Below, in pieces: positions 1-7,391 of a stretch of 20,298 nt of DNA. The stretch is taken from contig CALESR010000312.1 in NCBI GenBank assembly GCA_937907485.1, positions 1-20,298 of the forward strand. The letters run 5' to 3'. Position numbers and translations under genes: made by a program. The DNA comes from an uncultured Paracoccaceae bacterium (lineage in GTDB: Bacteria > Pseudomonadota > Alphaproteobacteria > Rhodobacterales > Rhodobacteraceae). Every line of letters starts with the position of its first letter. Within the stretch, counting starts at the first letter, position 1. The notes under the pieces are model-generated. The model was not told the origin of the DNA and did no database searches. It worked only from the letters and a program-made list of their open reading frames with translations.

Positions 1-1
1 C

Positions 2-97
2 AAGCATTTTCACACGGAAATTCTGGGCACCCTGCCGCAGGTGGCCGCAATCACCACCTATGTCGTCATGGGCTCGCCCAAGGACGAGCGGGCTTGA
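2..97 (+). CDS. Lrp/AsnC-family transcriptional regulator, C-terminal fragment (5' end outside window)
   Basis: The window opens inside a reading frame that encodes 31 residues and stops at TGA 95-97. The residues (FHTEILGTLPQVAAITTYVV, then MGSPKDERA) look like the last strand and helix of the Lrp/AsnC effector-binding domain, where a 'lp.V....T.vV' pattern is usual. The family binds DNA through an N-terminal HTH and senses amino acids through this C-terminal domain. Only the tail is visible, so the call rests on a short match. It reads toward the chromate genes, but 107 bases separate them and I see no sign that it controls them. Confidence 0.6.
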   Translation, partial: KHFHTEILGTLPQVAAITTYVVMGSPKDERA

Positions 98-204
98 CGA
101 CGTCGGCAAAATTCCGGCACAACGGGGCATGGGGTTTGCGATGACCTCACGAGGCCACGGCCAAAGATCGCGTTCCAGCCCTTGACCATCGAAAGGAACG
201 CCCG

Positions 205-1023
205 ATGCCGGCGCCGGACAGCTATTCCCTTGACCAACTTTCGCGGCTGATCGGCACGCCGCGTGCGCCTCAGGTGCTCGATGTGCGCGATGCCGCCGAC
301 ACGGCTGCCGATCCGCGCCGCCTGCCCGCGGCCGAGAGCATTCTCGACGGCGATCCGGTTGCATGGGCGCAGATGCGCCCGGACCGCCCCATTGCGGTGA
401 TCTGCCAGCGCGGTGCCAAGCGGGCGCAGGCGCGGGCGGCGCAGTTGCGTGCGGCGGGCTTTGCGGCGCAGGTGCTGGAGGGTGGCTTCGAGGCTTGGCG
501 TGATGCCGGTCTGCCCTTGCTGACCTCCTTGGCGTTGCCCGCGTCCGACATGCAGGGCCGCACGATCTGGGTCACGCGGCACCGGCCAAAGATCGACCGC
601 ATCGCCTGCCCGTGGCTGATCCGCCGCTTTGTCGATGCGCGGGCCGTGTTCCTGTTCGTGGCCCCTGCCGAGGTGCAGGCAGTGGCCGAGCTGACCGGCG
701 GCACAGCCTTCGACATCGAGGGCGTGCGGTTCAGCCACCGGGGCGAGGGCTGCACCTTTGACGCGATGCTGGATGATTTCGCCCTGCACACACCCGCGTT
801 GGACGCGCTGGCGTTGATCGTGCGCGGCGCCGATACCGCGCGGCCTGATCTGGCACCGCAGGCGGCGGGGTTGCTGGCGATCTCGCTGGGTCTGTCGCGG
901 ATGCACAGCGACGATCTGGCGCAGCTTGACGCTGCGATGCCGGTCTATGACGCGCTTTACCGCTGGGCGCGCGATGCGCAGGACGAAAGCCACTCGTGGC
1001 CCGGTCCGGGGCGGCGGGCATGA
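205..1023 (+). CDS. Rhodanese–ChrB fusion protein (chromate-resistance accessory protein)
   Basis: A 272-residue soluble protein. Residues about 8-105 form a rhodanese-like domain with an active-site loop CQRGAKR (Cys67), which in this family carries a persulfide. Residues about 118-265 match the ChrB C-terminal domain, recognisable from VTRHRPKIDRIACPWLIRRF and a later FSHRGEGCTFDAMLDDF; Cys135 and Cys183 are possible metal or redox ligands. The stop overlaps the ChrA start by ATGA, so the two are translationally coupled. ChrB-type proteins are linked to chromate resistance as regulators or reductase-like partners of ChrA. The rhodanese fusion suggests sulfur or redox chemistry on chromate or sulfate, which is inference. 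The start is supported by an AAAGGA-like ribosome site about 8 bases upstream. Confidence 0.8.
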   Translation: MPAPDSYSLDQLSRLIGTPRAPQVLDVRDAADTAADPRRLPAAESILDGDPVAWAQMRPDRPIAVICQRGAKRAQARAAQLRAAGFAAQVLEGGFEAWRDAGLPLLTSLALPASDMQGRTIWVTRHRPKIDRIACPWLIRRFVDARAVFLFVAPAEVQAVAELTGGTAFDIEGVRFSHRGEGCTFDAMLDDFALHTPALDALALIVRGADTARPDLAPQAAGLLAISLGLSRMHSDDLAQLDAAMPVYDALYRWARDAQDESHSWPGPGRRA

Positions 1024-2255
1024 GCGACTGGCGGGTCTGGGCGCGCATCGGGCTGTTGTCCTTCGGTGGTCCGGCGGGGCAGATCGCGCTGATGCACCGC
1101 GAGTTGGTCGAGCGCCAGGGCTGGATCGACGAGGCGCGGTTTCTACATGCGCTGAATTTCTGCATGATCCTGCCCGGCCCCGAGGCGATGCAACTGGCGA
1201 CCTATGTCGGCTGGTTGCGCGGCGGTTGGCGCGGCGGGTTGGTGGCCGGGGGGCTGTTTGTTCTGCCCGGCGCGATGGTCATTCTGGCCCTGAGCGTGAT
1301 CTATGTGCAGGGCGCCGATCTGGCGCTGGTCGCGGCGGCGCTGTTGGGGCTGAAGGCCGTGGTGATCGCGCTGGTGGCGCAGGCGCTGGTGCGCCTGGCT
1401 CGGCGGGCGGTGACGGGTCGGTTTGGCGCGCTGGTGGCGGGGCTGGCCTTTGTCGCGCTTTTCGTCTTTGCCGTGCCGTTTCCGCTGGTGGTGTTGGCGG
1501 CAGCGCTGGCGGGTTATGCGGCGACGCGCGGCCGTGATGCGCCGTCTGTCGCCTTGCCACGCGCGGCGGGCGGGAGGCGGGTGGCGCTGGTCTGGTTGGC
1601 GGTCTGGCTGGTGCCGGTGGCGGCGCTGCTGGTTCTGCCCGGCGTGCCGGTGGTTCTGGCGCAGGTGGCGGTGTTTTTCAGCCAGATGGCGGTGCTGACC
1701 TTTGGCGGCGCCTATGCGGTGCTGGCCTGGGTTGCGCAGGCGGCGGTCGAGGGGCGCGGCTGGCTGAGCGCCGGGCAGATGCTGGACGGGCTGGCGCTGG
1801 CCGAGACGACACCGGGCCCGCTGATCCTGACCTTGCAGTTCGTCGGCTTCATGGCGGGGTTTCAGGCCTCGGGCGGGTCGCTGGTTGTGGCGGTGCTGGC
1901 GGCACTGGTGACGCTGTGGGTCACCTTTGCGCCCTGTTTTTTGTGGATTTTCGCGCTGGCGCCGCAGGCCGAGCGGCTGCGCGCCAACCCGGCGTTGAGC
2001 GGGGCGTTGAAGGCGGTGACGGCCGCGGTCGTCGGGGTGATCGCCAGTCTGGGGCTGTGGTTCGCGCTGCACACGCTGTTTGCGCAGACCGGGGTCTGGG
2101 GCGGTGTGCCGCTGCCGGTCTGGTCCAGCCTCGATCCGCGCGCGGTGGGGCTGACGGTGTTGGCGCTGCTGGCGGCCTTTGTCCTGCGGGTGCCGACCGG
2201 CGCTCTGATCCTGGGCGGCGCGCTGGCCGGGTTGGCGCTGCACGCGCTGGGATAG
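1020..2255 (+). CDS. chrA: ChrA chromate efflux transporter (two-domain CHR family)
   Basis: A 411-residue, very hydrophobic membrane protein with the internal duplication typical of long-chain CHR transporters. The first half carries LLSFGGPAGQIALMHRELVE and a PGPEAMQL segment. The second half repeats the pattern as VLTFGGAYAVLAWVAQ and TTPGPLILTLQFVGFMAGF. About ten to twelve membrane segments are likely. The family exports chromate from the cytoplasm, probably as a sulfate analogue, driven by the membrane potential. I chose the ATG that overlaps the stop of the upstream rhodanese–ChrB gene over an in-frame ATG 24 bases earlier, because the overlap is the usual coupled arrangement and the protein then begins just before the conserved helix. 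Sulfate-related transport remains an alternative role. Confidence 0.9.
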   Translation: MSDWRVWARIGLLSFGGPAGQIALMHRELVERQGWIDEARFLHALNFCMILPGPEAMQLATYVGWLRGGWRGGLVAGGLFVLPGAMVILALSVIYVQGADLALVAAALLGLKAVVIALVAQALVRLARRAVTGRFGALVAGLAFVALFVFAVPFPLVVLAAALAGYAATRGRDAPSVALPRAAGGRRVALVWLAVWLVPVAALLVLPGVPVVLAQVAVFFSQMAVLTFGGAYAVLAWVAQAAVEGRGWLSAGQMLDGLALAETTPGPLILTLQFVGFMAGFQASGGSLVVAVLAALVTLWVTFAPCFLWIFALAPQAERLRANPALSGALKAVTAAVVGVIASLGLWFALHTLFAQTGVWGGVPLPVWSSLDPRAVGLTVLALLAAFVLRVPTGALILGGALAGLALHALG

Positions 2256-2313
2256 CGATGGACCACGCAGGGCGGCTGCGCTATCACCCGCGGGTCATTC
2301 AGATGAGGCCCCC

Positions 2314-3657
2314 ATGTCTGCCCATGCGACCCCGATTCCCATGATTGCCCGCCGGTCTGGCCCCCTGCACGGTGAGGCCGCGATCCCCGGTGACAAATCG
2401 ATCAGCCATCGCGCGCTGATTCTGGGGGCGCTGTCGGTAGGCGAGACCCGCATCACCGGGCTCTTGGAAGGGCAGGATGTGCTCGATACCGCCAGCGCCA
2501 TGCGGGCCTTTGGCGCCACGGTCACGCGGCATGGCGAGGGCGCCTGGTCGGTGCAAGGCGTCGGTGTCGGCGGTTTTGCCGAGCCTTCGCAGGTCATCGA
2601 CTGCGGCAATTCGGGCACCGGGGTTCGCCTCATCATGGGGGCGATGGCGACGACGCCGATCAGCGCCACCTTCACCGGGGATGCCAGTCTGGTCAAACGC
2701 CCGATGGGCCGGGTGACCGATCCGCTGGCGCTGTTCGGCGCGAAGGCGGTGGGGCGGCGGGGTGGCAAACTGCCGATGACGCTGGTCGGCGCCGCCGATC
2801 CGGTGCCGGTGCGCTATGTGCTGCCGATGCCCTCGGCGCAGGTGAAATCGGCGGTGCTGCTGGCGGGGCTGAACGCGCCGGGGCAGACCGTCGTGGTCGA
2901 GCCCGAGGCGACGCGTGACCATACCGAGCGCATGTTGCGCGGGTTTGGTGCCAGCGTCGATGTGCAGGAAACCCCCGAGGGGCGGATCATCACCCTGACC
3001 GGCCAGCCCGAGTTGACCGGCCAGACCGTCGCCGTGCCGCGCGACCCGTCGTCGGCGGCGTTCCCGGTCTGCGCGGCGCTGCTGGTGCCGGGGTCGGAAA
3101 TCACCGTGCCCGGCGTCAGCCGCAACCCGACGCGCGACGGGCTTTATGTCACGCTGCTGGAAATGGGCGCCGACATCCGTTTTGAAAACCCGCGCGAAGA
3201 GGGCGGCGAGCCGGTCGCCGACCTGCGCGTGCGCCACTCGCCCAACCTGCGCGGCATCGAGACGCCCGAGGCGCGCGCGGCCTCGATGATCGACGAGTTT
3301 CCGGTGCTGTCGGTGGTCGCCGCGCTGGCGCAGGGCACCACGATCATGCGCGGCGTCAAGGAGTTGCGGGTCAAGGAGAGTGACCGCATCGACGCGATGG
3401 CCCGGGGCCTTGAGGCCTGCGGCGTGCGCATCGAAGAGGACGAGGATACGCTGATCGTGCACGGCACCGGCCGGGTGCCGGGCGGGGCGACGGTGCAGAC
3501 GCATATCGACCACCGCATTGCGATGTCCTTTCTGGTGCTGGGGCTGGTCAGCGACGCGCCCGTCAGCGTGGACGACGGCTCGCCGATCGCCACCTCGTTC
3601 CCGGCCTTCGAGGGGCTGATGGCGGGCCTTGGCGCCGACATCAGCCGGTTGGGCTGA
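2314..3657 (+). CDS. aroA: 3-phosphoshikimate 1-carboxyvinyltransferase (EPSP synthase, class II-like)
   Basis: A 447-residue cytoplasmic enzyme that joins phosphoenolpyruvate to shikimate-3-phosphate in the shikimate pathway to aromatic amino acids. Visible landmarks are GDKSISHR (Lys28), DASLVKRPMGRV, the catalytic DEFPVL, LRVKESDRI, DHRIAMSFLVLGL and ATSFPAF. The backbone follows the Agrobacterium CP4 enzyme closely, as I recall it, including GETRITGLLEG and the SAQVKSAVLLAGLN segment. At the CP4 Ala100 position this protein has Gly101 (CGNSGTG), so the class II scaffold does not carry that particular substitution. A GAGG ribosome site precedes the chosen ATG; an ATG ten codons in is the alternative. 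A small membrane gene follows after three bases. Confidence 0.95.
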   Translation: MSAHATPIPMIARRSGPLHGEAAIPGDKSISHRALILGALSVGETRITGLLEGQDVLDTASAMRAFGATVTRHGEGAWSVQGVGVGGFAEPSQVIDCGNSGTGVRLIMGAMATTPISATFTGDASLVKRPMGRVTDPLALFGAKAVGRRGGKLPMTLVGAADPVPVRYVLPMPSAQVKSAVLLAGLNAPGQTVVVEPEATRDHTERMLRGFGASVDVQETPEGRIITLTGQPELTGQTVAVPRDPSSAAFPVCAALLVPGSEITVPGVSRNPTRDGLYVTLLEMGADIRFENPREEGGEPVADLRVRHSPNLRGIETPEARAASMIDEFPVLSVVAALAQGTTIMRGVKELRVKESDRIDAMARGLEACGVRIEEDEDTLIVHGTGRVPGGATVQTHIDHRIAMSFLVLGLVSDAPVSVDDGSPIATSFPAFEGLMAGLGADISRLG

Positions 3658-3660
3658 GCG

Positions 3661-4179
3661 ATGATCCGCGCGGTCAATTGGGGCCTGCCACTGGTGACCG
3701 CTGCGGTCTATGGCTGGCTGGCTGTCTGGCTGGGTGGGCAACTGGCGGGGCATTCGGGCGGGCTGCTGCCCTTTGACCTGCGGTTGACCGGCTATGACCT
3801 GGGCGAGGCGCGGGCCTATCTGCGGGCGCTGACTCCGGCGGGTTTTGCGCTGTATCAGGGGCCGGTCGGATGGGTCGACACGCTGTTTCCCGCGCTGATG
3901 GGCCTGTGTTTCGCGTGGTGGATGCGACCCTATGCCGGGGTCTTCGGCATGGTCTGCGTGCTGGCGGCGATGAGCTATGTGGCCCTCGACTGGGGCGAGA
4001 ACTGGGCCGTGGGCCGCATGTTGCAGGCCGGGCCGGACTGGGTGCAGCCGGTGGATGTGGTGCGGGCGAGTGCCCTGACACAGGGCAAGTTCGCCGCCTT
4101 TGCGCTGGCGGCGGTGCTGGCTGCGCGGCAGTCGTGGCGGCGGGTGACGGGGCGCGCCGCCCCACCGACGGCGGGCTGA
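3661..4179 (+). CDS. Small integral membrane protein, function unknown
   Basis: A 172-residue hydrophobic protein beginning three bases after the aroA stop, so almost certainly cotranscribed with it. I do not recognise a characterised family. It shows about four membrane segments: an N-terminal one (GLPLVTAAVYGWLAVWLGG), one around residues 78-90 (TLFPALMGLCFAWW), one around 95-110 (GVFGMVCVLAAMSYVALDW) and one near 140-153 (FAAFALAAVLAA). Between helices sit polar loops with PFDLRLTGYDLGEARAYL and DWGENWAVGRML. The high-GC codon use matches its neighbours, and nothing points to transfer. It ends eight bases short of the convergent hydrolase gene. Confidence 0.75.
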   Translation: MIRAVNWGLPLVTAAVYGWLAVWLGGQLAGHSGGLLPFDLRLTGYDLGEARAYLRALTPAGFALYQGPVGWVDTLFPALMGLCFAWWMRPYAGVFGMVCVLAAMSYVALDWGENWAVGRMLQAGPDWVQPVDVVRASALTQGKFAAFALAAVLAARQSWRRVTGRAAPPTAG

Positions 4180-4187
4180 AGGCCGGA

Positions 4188-5237
4188 TCAGGCGGGAACC
4201 GCCCAGGCCTCGCCGGGGGCAAGGGCGCGAAAGCGGTCCGGCGCGACGGATTGGGCCGCCAGCGCCTGCGCAAGGTCGGTCGGTGGCGCGTCGCGCGCCT
4301 CGTCCGTCAGTTGAAAGGTGCCCCAGTGGTGGCCGATGCCCCAGCGCGCGCCGCTCAGCCGAAAGCCCTGCACCGCCTCATCCGGGTTCTGATGCTGCGC
4401 TGCCATGAACCAGCGCGGGGCATAGGCGCCGATCGGCAGGATGGCGGCGCGCAGCGGGCCAAAGCGCTCGGGCAGCGTGGCATAGGGGCGTCCTTGATCG
4501 AATCCGGTGTCGCCGATGTGCAGCAGGGCGCCGGTCGGCCCCATGACCACAAATCCCGCCCAGAGCGCATGCGAACGGTCGCCTAGGCCGCGCGCTGACC
4601 AGTGGTGGCAGGGCACAGCATGGGTGGTCAGCGGCCCCACCTCGGCCGACTGCCCCCAGTCGAGCACAGCGCAGCGCAGGCCGGTGCCGCGCAGGATCGC
4701 ATCGTTGCCCAGCGGCGTGATGACGAGCGGGTCATGCGCGGCCTTCAGCCGGTGCAGGGTCGGCAGGTCGAGATGGTCGTAATGCGCATGGCTGAGCAGC
4801 ACGGCGTCGATGTGCGGCAGGTCGGCAAAGGCGATCCCCGGTTGGGTCGCACGGCGCGGCCCGGCAAAGGACAGCGGCGAGGCGCGGTCAGACCAGACCG
4901 GATCGGTCAGCAGGTTCAACCCGGCCATCTGCACCAGCATCGTTGCATGGCCGACCATGGTGATGGTCAGGTCAGCCACCTGCGCTGCCGGGCGGGTCGG
5001 GGTCACCGGCACCGAGGCGGGCCATTGCGCACGCTCGCTGTTGAAGCGCCAGCGCATCAGGTCGCCAAAGCCGCTGGGTGCCGCGCCGCCGGGGTTGAAG
5101 AACCGCAGCCCATCGAAGTGGTCGCTGCGCGGCCCCTGATAATACCGATTGCCCGCCATGACCTTGCCCGCGCTCAGGCCGACCGCGCCCAGCGCTGCCA
5201 GCCAGGCACCCCCCTTGAGAAATCGTCGCCTGTCCAT
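4188..5237 (-). CDS. Tat-exported metallo-beta-lactamase-fold hydrolase (NAPE-PLD/UlaG-like)
   Basis: A 349-residue protein. The N-terminus is a twin-arginine signal: RRRFLKGG at residues 3-10, then a hydrophobic stretch to about residue 23, so the product should reach the periplasm folded with its metal bound. The fold is shown by GHATMLVQ (96-103), the zinc motif SHAHYDHLD (His150, His152, Asp154, His155), CHHW (210-213), GDTGFD (Asp243) and GHHWGTF (302-308). This ligand pattern and the FAGPRR segment resemble the N-acyl-phosphatidylethanolamine phospholipase D-like branch, so a phosphodiesterase acting on lipid or nucleotide is plausible, but the substrate cannot be read from sequence. 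It is divergent from cmk, with 80 bases between the starts. Confidence 0.85.
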   Translation of the reverse strand: MDRRRFLKGGAWLAALGAVGLSAGKVMAGNRYYQGPRSDHFDGLRFFNPGGAAPSGFGDLMRWRFNSERAQWPASVPVTPTRPAAQVADLTITMVGHATMLVQMAGLNLLTDPVWSDRASPLSFAGPRRATQPGIAFADLPHIDAVLLSHAHYDHLDLPTLHRLKAAHDPLVITPLGNDAILRGTGLRCAVLDWGQSAEVGPLTTHAVPCHHWSARGLGDRSHALWAGFVVMGPTGALLHIGDTGFDQGRPYATLPERFGPLRAAILPIGAYAPRWFMAAQHQNPDEAVQGFRLSGARWGIGHHWGTFQLTDEARDAPPTDLAQALAAQSVAPDRFRALAPGEAWAVPA

Positions 5238-5317
5238 GCCCTCGCATATGTCGCGGGGTCTGGGGGTTTCAACCCCGGATCGGCTGCGCTAGGACGGATC
5301 AAAGGCAGGAGGGGCGC

Positions 5318-5902
5318 ATGATCTTCACGGTGGCAGTGGATGGCCCGGCGGCGGCAGGCAAGGGCACGATCAGCCGGGCACTGGCCGCGCGTTTCGGCTT
5401 TGCCCATCTGGACACCGGGCTGCTGTATCGCGCGGTGGGCGTCAAGGGCGGTGACCCGGTGGCAGCGGCGCAGGGGCTGACCCCGGCCGACCTTGCGCGC
5501 GACGATCTTCGCAGTCTGGCGGCGGGCGAGGCGGCCAGCCGTGTGGCCATCCTCTCGGACGTGCGCGCCGCGCTGACCGAGTTCCAGCGCCGCTTTGCCC
5601 GGCGCGAAGGCGGCGCGGTGCTGGATGGCCGCGACATCGGCACGGTGATCTGCCCCGAGGCCGAAGTGAAGCTCTATGTCACCGCCAGCCCCGAGGTGCG
5701 CGCGCATCGCCGCTGGCTGGAGGTTGGCGGTGACCCGGCGCAGGTGCTGGCCGAGGTGCGCGCCCGCGACGCGCGCGACATGGGCCGCGCCGAGGCGCCG
5801 CTGAAACCCGCGGTGGATGCGGTGATCCTCGATACCTCGACCCTGGACGCCGATCAGGCACTGGCTGCCGCCGCCGCACTGGTCGCCGCGCGGCTGTCGT
5901 AA
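5318..5902 (+). CDS. cmk: Cytidylate kinase
   Basis: A 194-residue cytoplasmic enzyme that phosphorylates CMP and dCMP to their diphosphates. It opens with the P-loop DGPAAAGKGTISRALA, followed by HLDTGLLYRAVG (nucleotide binding), LDGRDIGTVICPEAEVKLYV and an arginine-rich lid helix (RARDARDMGR). It is shorter than the approximately 225 residues of the E. coli enzyme, as expected for compact alphaproteobacterial forms. A GGAGG-like site lies just before the ATG. In many proteobacteria the order is aroA-cmk-rpsA. Here aroA and cmk are separated by two genes, and no rpsA follows within the window. Confidence 0.93.
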   Translation: MIFTVAVDGPAAAGKGTISRALAARFGFAHLDTGLLYRAVGVKGGDPVAAAQGLTPADLARDDLRSLAAGEAASRVAILSDVRAALTEFQRRFARREGGAVLDGRDIGTVICPEAEVKLYVTASPEVRAHRRWLEVGGDPAQVLAEVRARDARDMGRAEAPLKPAVDAVILDTSTLDADQALAAAAALVAARLS

Positions 5903-5978
5903 CGCTGGCGGGATCGCGCCCTATTTTTGCCATCCACGCCGGCTAGACTGGGCCTGTGTCAACCGTGCGTAGGATTCC

Positions 5979-6614
5979 ATGTCCCGATTTGCCCCAACCC
6001 CGCCTAGCGCGCTCAAGATCCTTTCGGCCTGTCTGCCCGCGGCCCTGACCCGGTTTGCCCGCGACACTTCGGGTGCGGTCACGGTGGATTGGGTGGTTCT
6101 GACGGCCGCGGTCACCGGGATCGGTCTGGGGGCGGCTGCCTCGGTGCGCTCGGGCACTTCGGCGTTGGGCGAGGACATCAATGTCTCGCTGACCAATGCC
6201 TCGGTTGCCAGCATGGGCGGTGGGGGCGACAGTGCGTGGGATGCCTATCCCGGCCAAGGCATCACCGACGGCGCCTGTCCCGGTCCGGCGGCGCTGGCGG
6301 CGACTTACGAGACGCTGCGCAACTCGGGCACCTTGACGCCCTGGGGGCAATACGGCTTTTCCACCGACTGGGAGGACAGCGAGTATTACGACCTGCTGAA
6401 CGGCGCGGAAACCGGCGGCGGCTATTACGGCACGAACCCCGGAATCGCGCTGCTGGAATATGGCGATTCAGAATACTGGGTCAGCAATCCGAATGACCCG
6501 GACCACTCGCGCATGCAGTTCGAGCGGTCGCTGGTTGCCTGTTCGGTCGAGGCGCTTGACACCGACTGGAGCGCCTATTCGCATTGGCCCGGCTACTCGT
6601 CGCTGATCCTCTAG
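5979..6614 (+). CDS. Flp-pilin-like membrane-anchored protein with a long acidic/aromatic C-terminal domain
   Basis: A 211-residue protein. After a basic N-terminus (to about residue 31), residues 32-57 form one hydrophobic segment starting GAVTVDWVVLTAAVTGIGLG. The arrangement Gly, four residues, then Asp-Trp resembles the Flp/TadE prepilin site, where Gly is followed by four residues and Glu-Tyr, so prepilin peptidase cleavage after Gly32 is plausible. Short GAVTVDWVVLTAA proteins are familiar in Rhodobacteraceae (recall, not checked). This one carries an extra 130 or so residues rich in Gly, Tyr, Trp, Asp and Glu, with Cys100 and Cys188 possibly disulfide-bonded outside the cytoplasm. No tad secretion genes are nearby. 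It could be a minor pseudopilin or simply a membrane-anchored secreted protein. Confidence 0.65.
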   Translation: MSRFAPTPPSALKILSACLPAALTRFARDTSGAVTVDWVVLTAAVTGIGLGAAASVRSGTSALGEDINVSLTNASVASMGGGGDSAWDAYPGQGITDGACPGPAALAATYETLRNSGTLTPWGQYGFSTDWEDSEYYDLLNGAETGGGYYGTNPGIALLEYGDSEYWVSNPNDPDHSRMQFERSLVACSVEALDTDWSAYSHWPGYSSLIL

Positions 6615-6689
6615 GCCCCTTGGCGGACAATGGTTTGCCTTGGGGCGCGGATCGGCTAAGACGGTCTGCAGCCCAAAACAGGAAACCCG

Positions 6690-7388
6690 ATGTCCGACTC
6701 ACTCCTGTCTACCGTCATCAAGCCCGTCCACCGCGAGGGTTATCCCTTTATCGGCGTCTTTGCCGCGGTGACGGCAGTGCTGTTCCTGATCTGGCAGCCC
6801 TTGGGCTGGGTCGGCGTGGTGCTGACCGTCTGGTGCTATTACTTCTTTCGCGACCCCGATCGCCACACGCCGCAGCGCGAGGGGCTGATCATCAGCCCGG
6901 CCGACGGGGTGATCTCGCTGATCGAACCCGCCGTCCCGCCCGAGGAACTGGGGCTGGGCCCGGCGCCGATGACGCGGGTCAGTGTTTTCATGAATGTTTT
7001 CAACTGCCATGTGAACCGCCTGCCGATCGCCGGGACGGTGACGGCGGTGGCCTATCGTCCGGGGAAATTCCTCAATGCCTCGCTCGACAAGGCCAGCGTG
7101 GACAACGAGCGCAACGCGCTGGCGGTGGAACTGGCCGATGGGCGCAAGCTGGCTGTCGTGCAGATCGCCGGTCTGGTGGCGCGGCGCATCGTCTGCGACG
7201 TGAAACCGGGCGCGGTGCTGGAAACCGGCGAGCGGTTCGGCATGATCCGCTTTGGCTCGCGGCTTGATGTCTATCTGCCCGAGGGTGTGCAGCCGCTGGT
7301 GTCGCTGGGGCAGACGATGGTCTCGGGCGAAACGGTGCTGGCCGATCTGGCCGCCACCGAGCCCGCCCGTCTGGCCGAGGTGCGCTGA
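6690..7388 (+). CDS. psd: Phosphatidylserine decarboxylase proenzyme (short type)
   Basis: A 232-residue inner-membrane enzyme that decarboxylates phosphatidylserine to phosphatidylethanolamine. Two hydrophobic segments lie in residues about 18-52. Catalytic-domain marks are YYFFRDPDRHTP, ISPADGVIS, FMNVFNCHVNRLPIAG (His107) and RFGSRLDVYLP. The Gly189-Ser190 bond is the expected self-cleavage site, whose serine becomes the pyruvoyl prosthetic group; the FGSR context is that of the short PSD class rather than the LGST form of E. coli. pssA, which makes its substrate, starts three bases after the stop, so the two form a pathway unit. Confidence 0.94.
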   Translation: MSDSLLSTVIKPVHREGYPFIGVFAAVTAVLFLIWQPLGWVGVVLTVWCYYFFRDPDRHTPQREGLIISPADGVISLIEPAVPPEELGLGPAPMTRVSVFMNVFNCHVNRLPIAGTVTAVAYRPGKFLNASLDKASVDNERNALAVELADGRKLAVVQIAGLVARRIVCDVKPGAVLETGERFGMIRFGSRLDVYLPEGVQPLVSLGQTMVSGETVLADLAATEPARLAEVR

Positions 7389-7391
7389 GCG

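Noticed and set aside
2299..3753. Long minus-strand frame opposite aroA
   Set aside because: It is an Arg/His/Gln-rich antisense shadow of aroA, whose motifs on the plus strand are unambiguous.
6614..6650. Terminator after the pilin-like gene (GCCCC...GGGGC)
   Set aside because: The arms are broken by a two-base internal mismatch, the loop is long and no T run follows.
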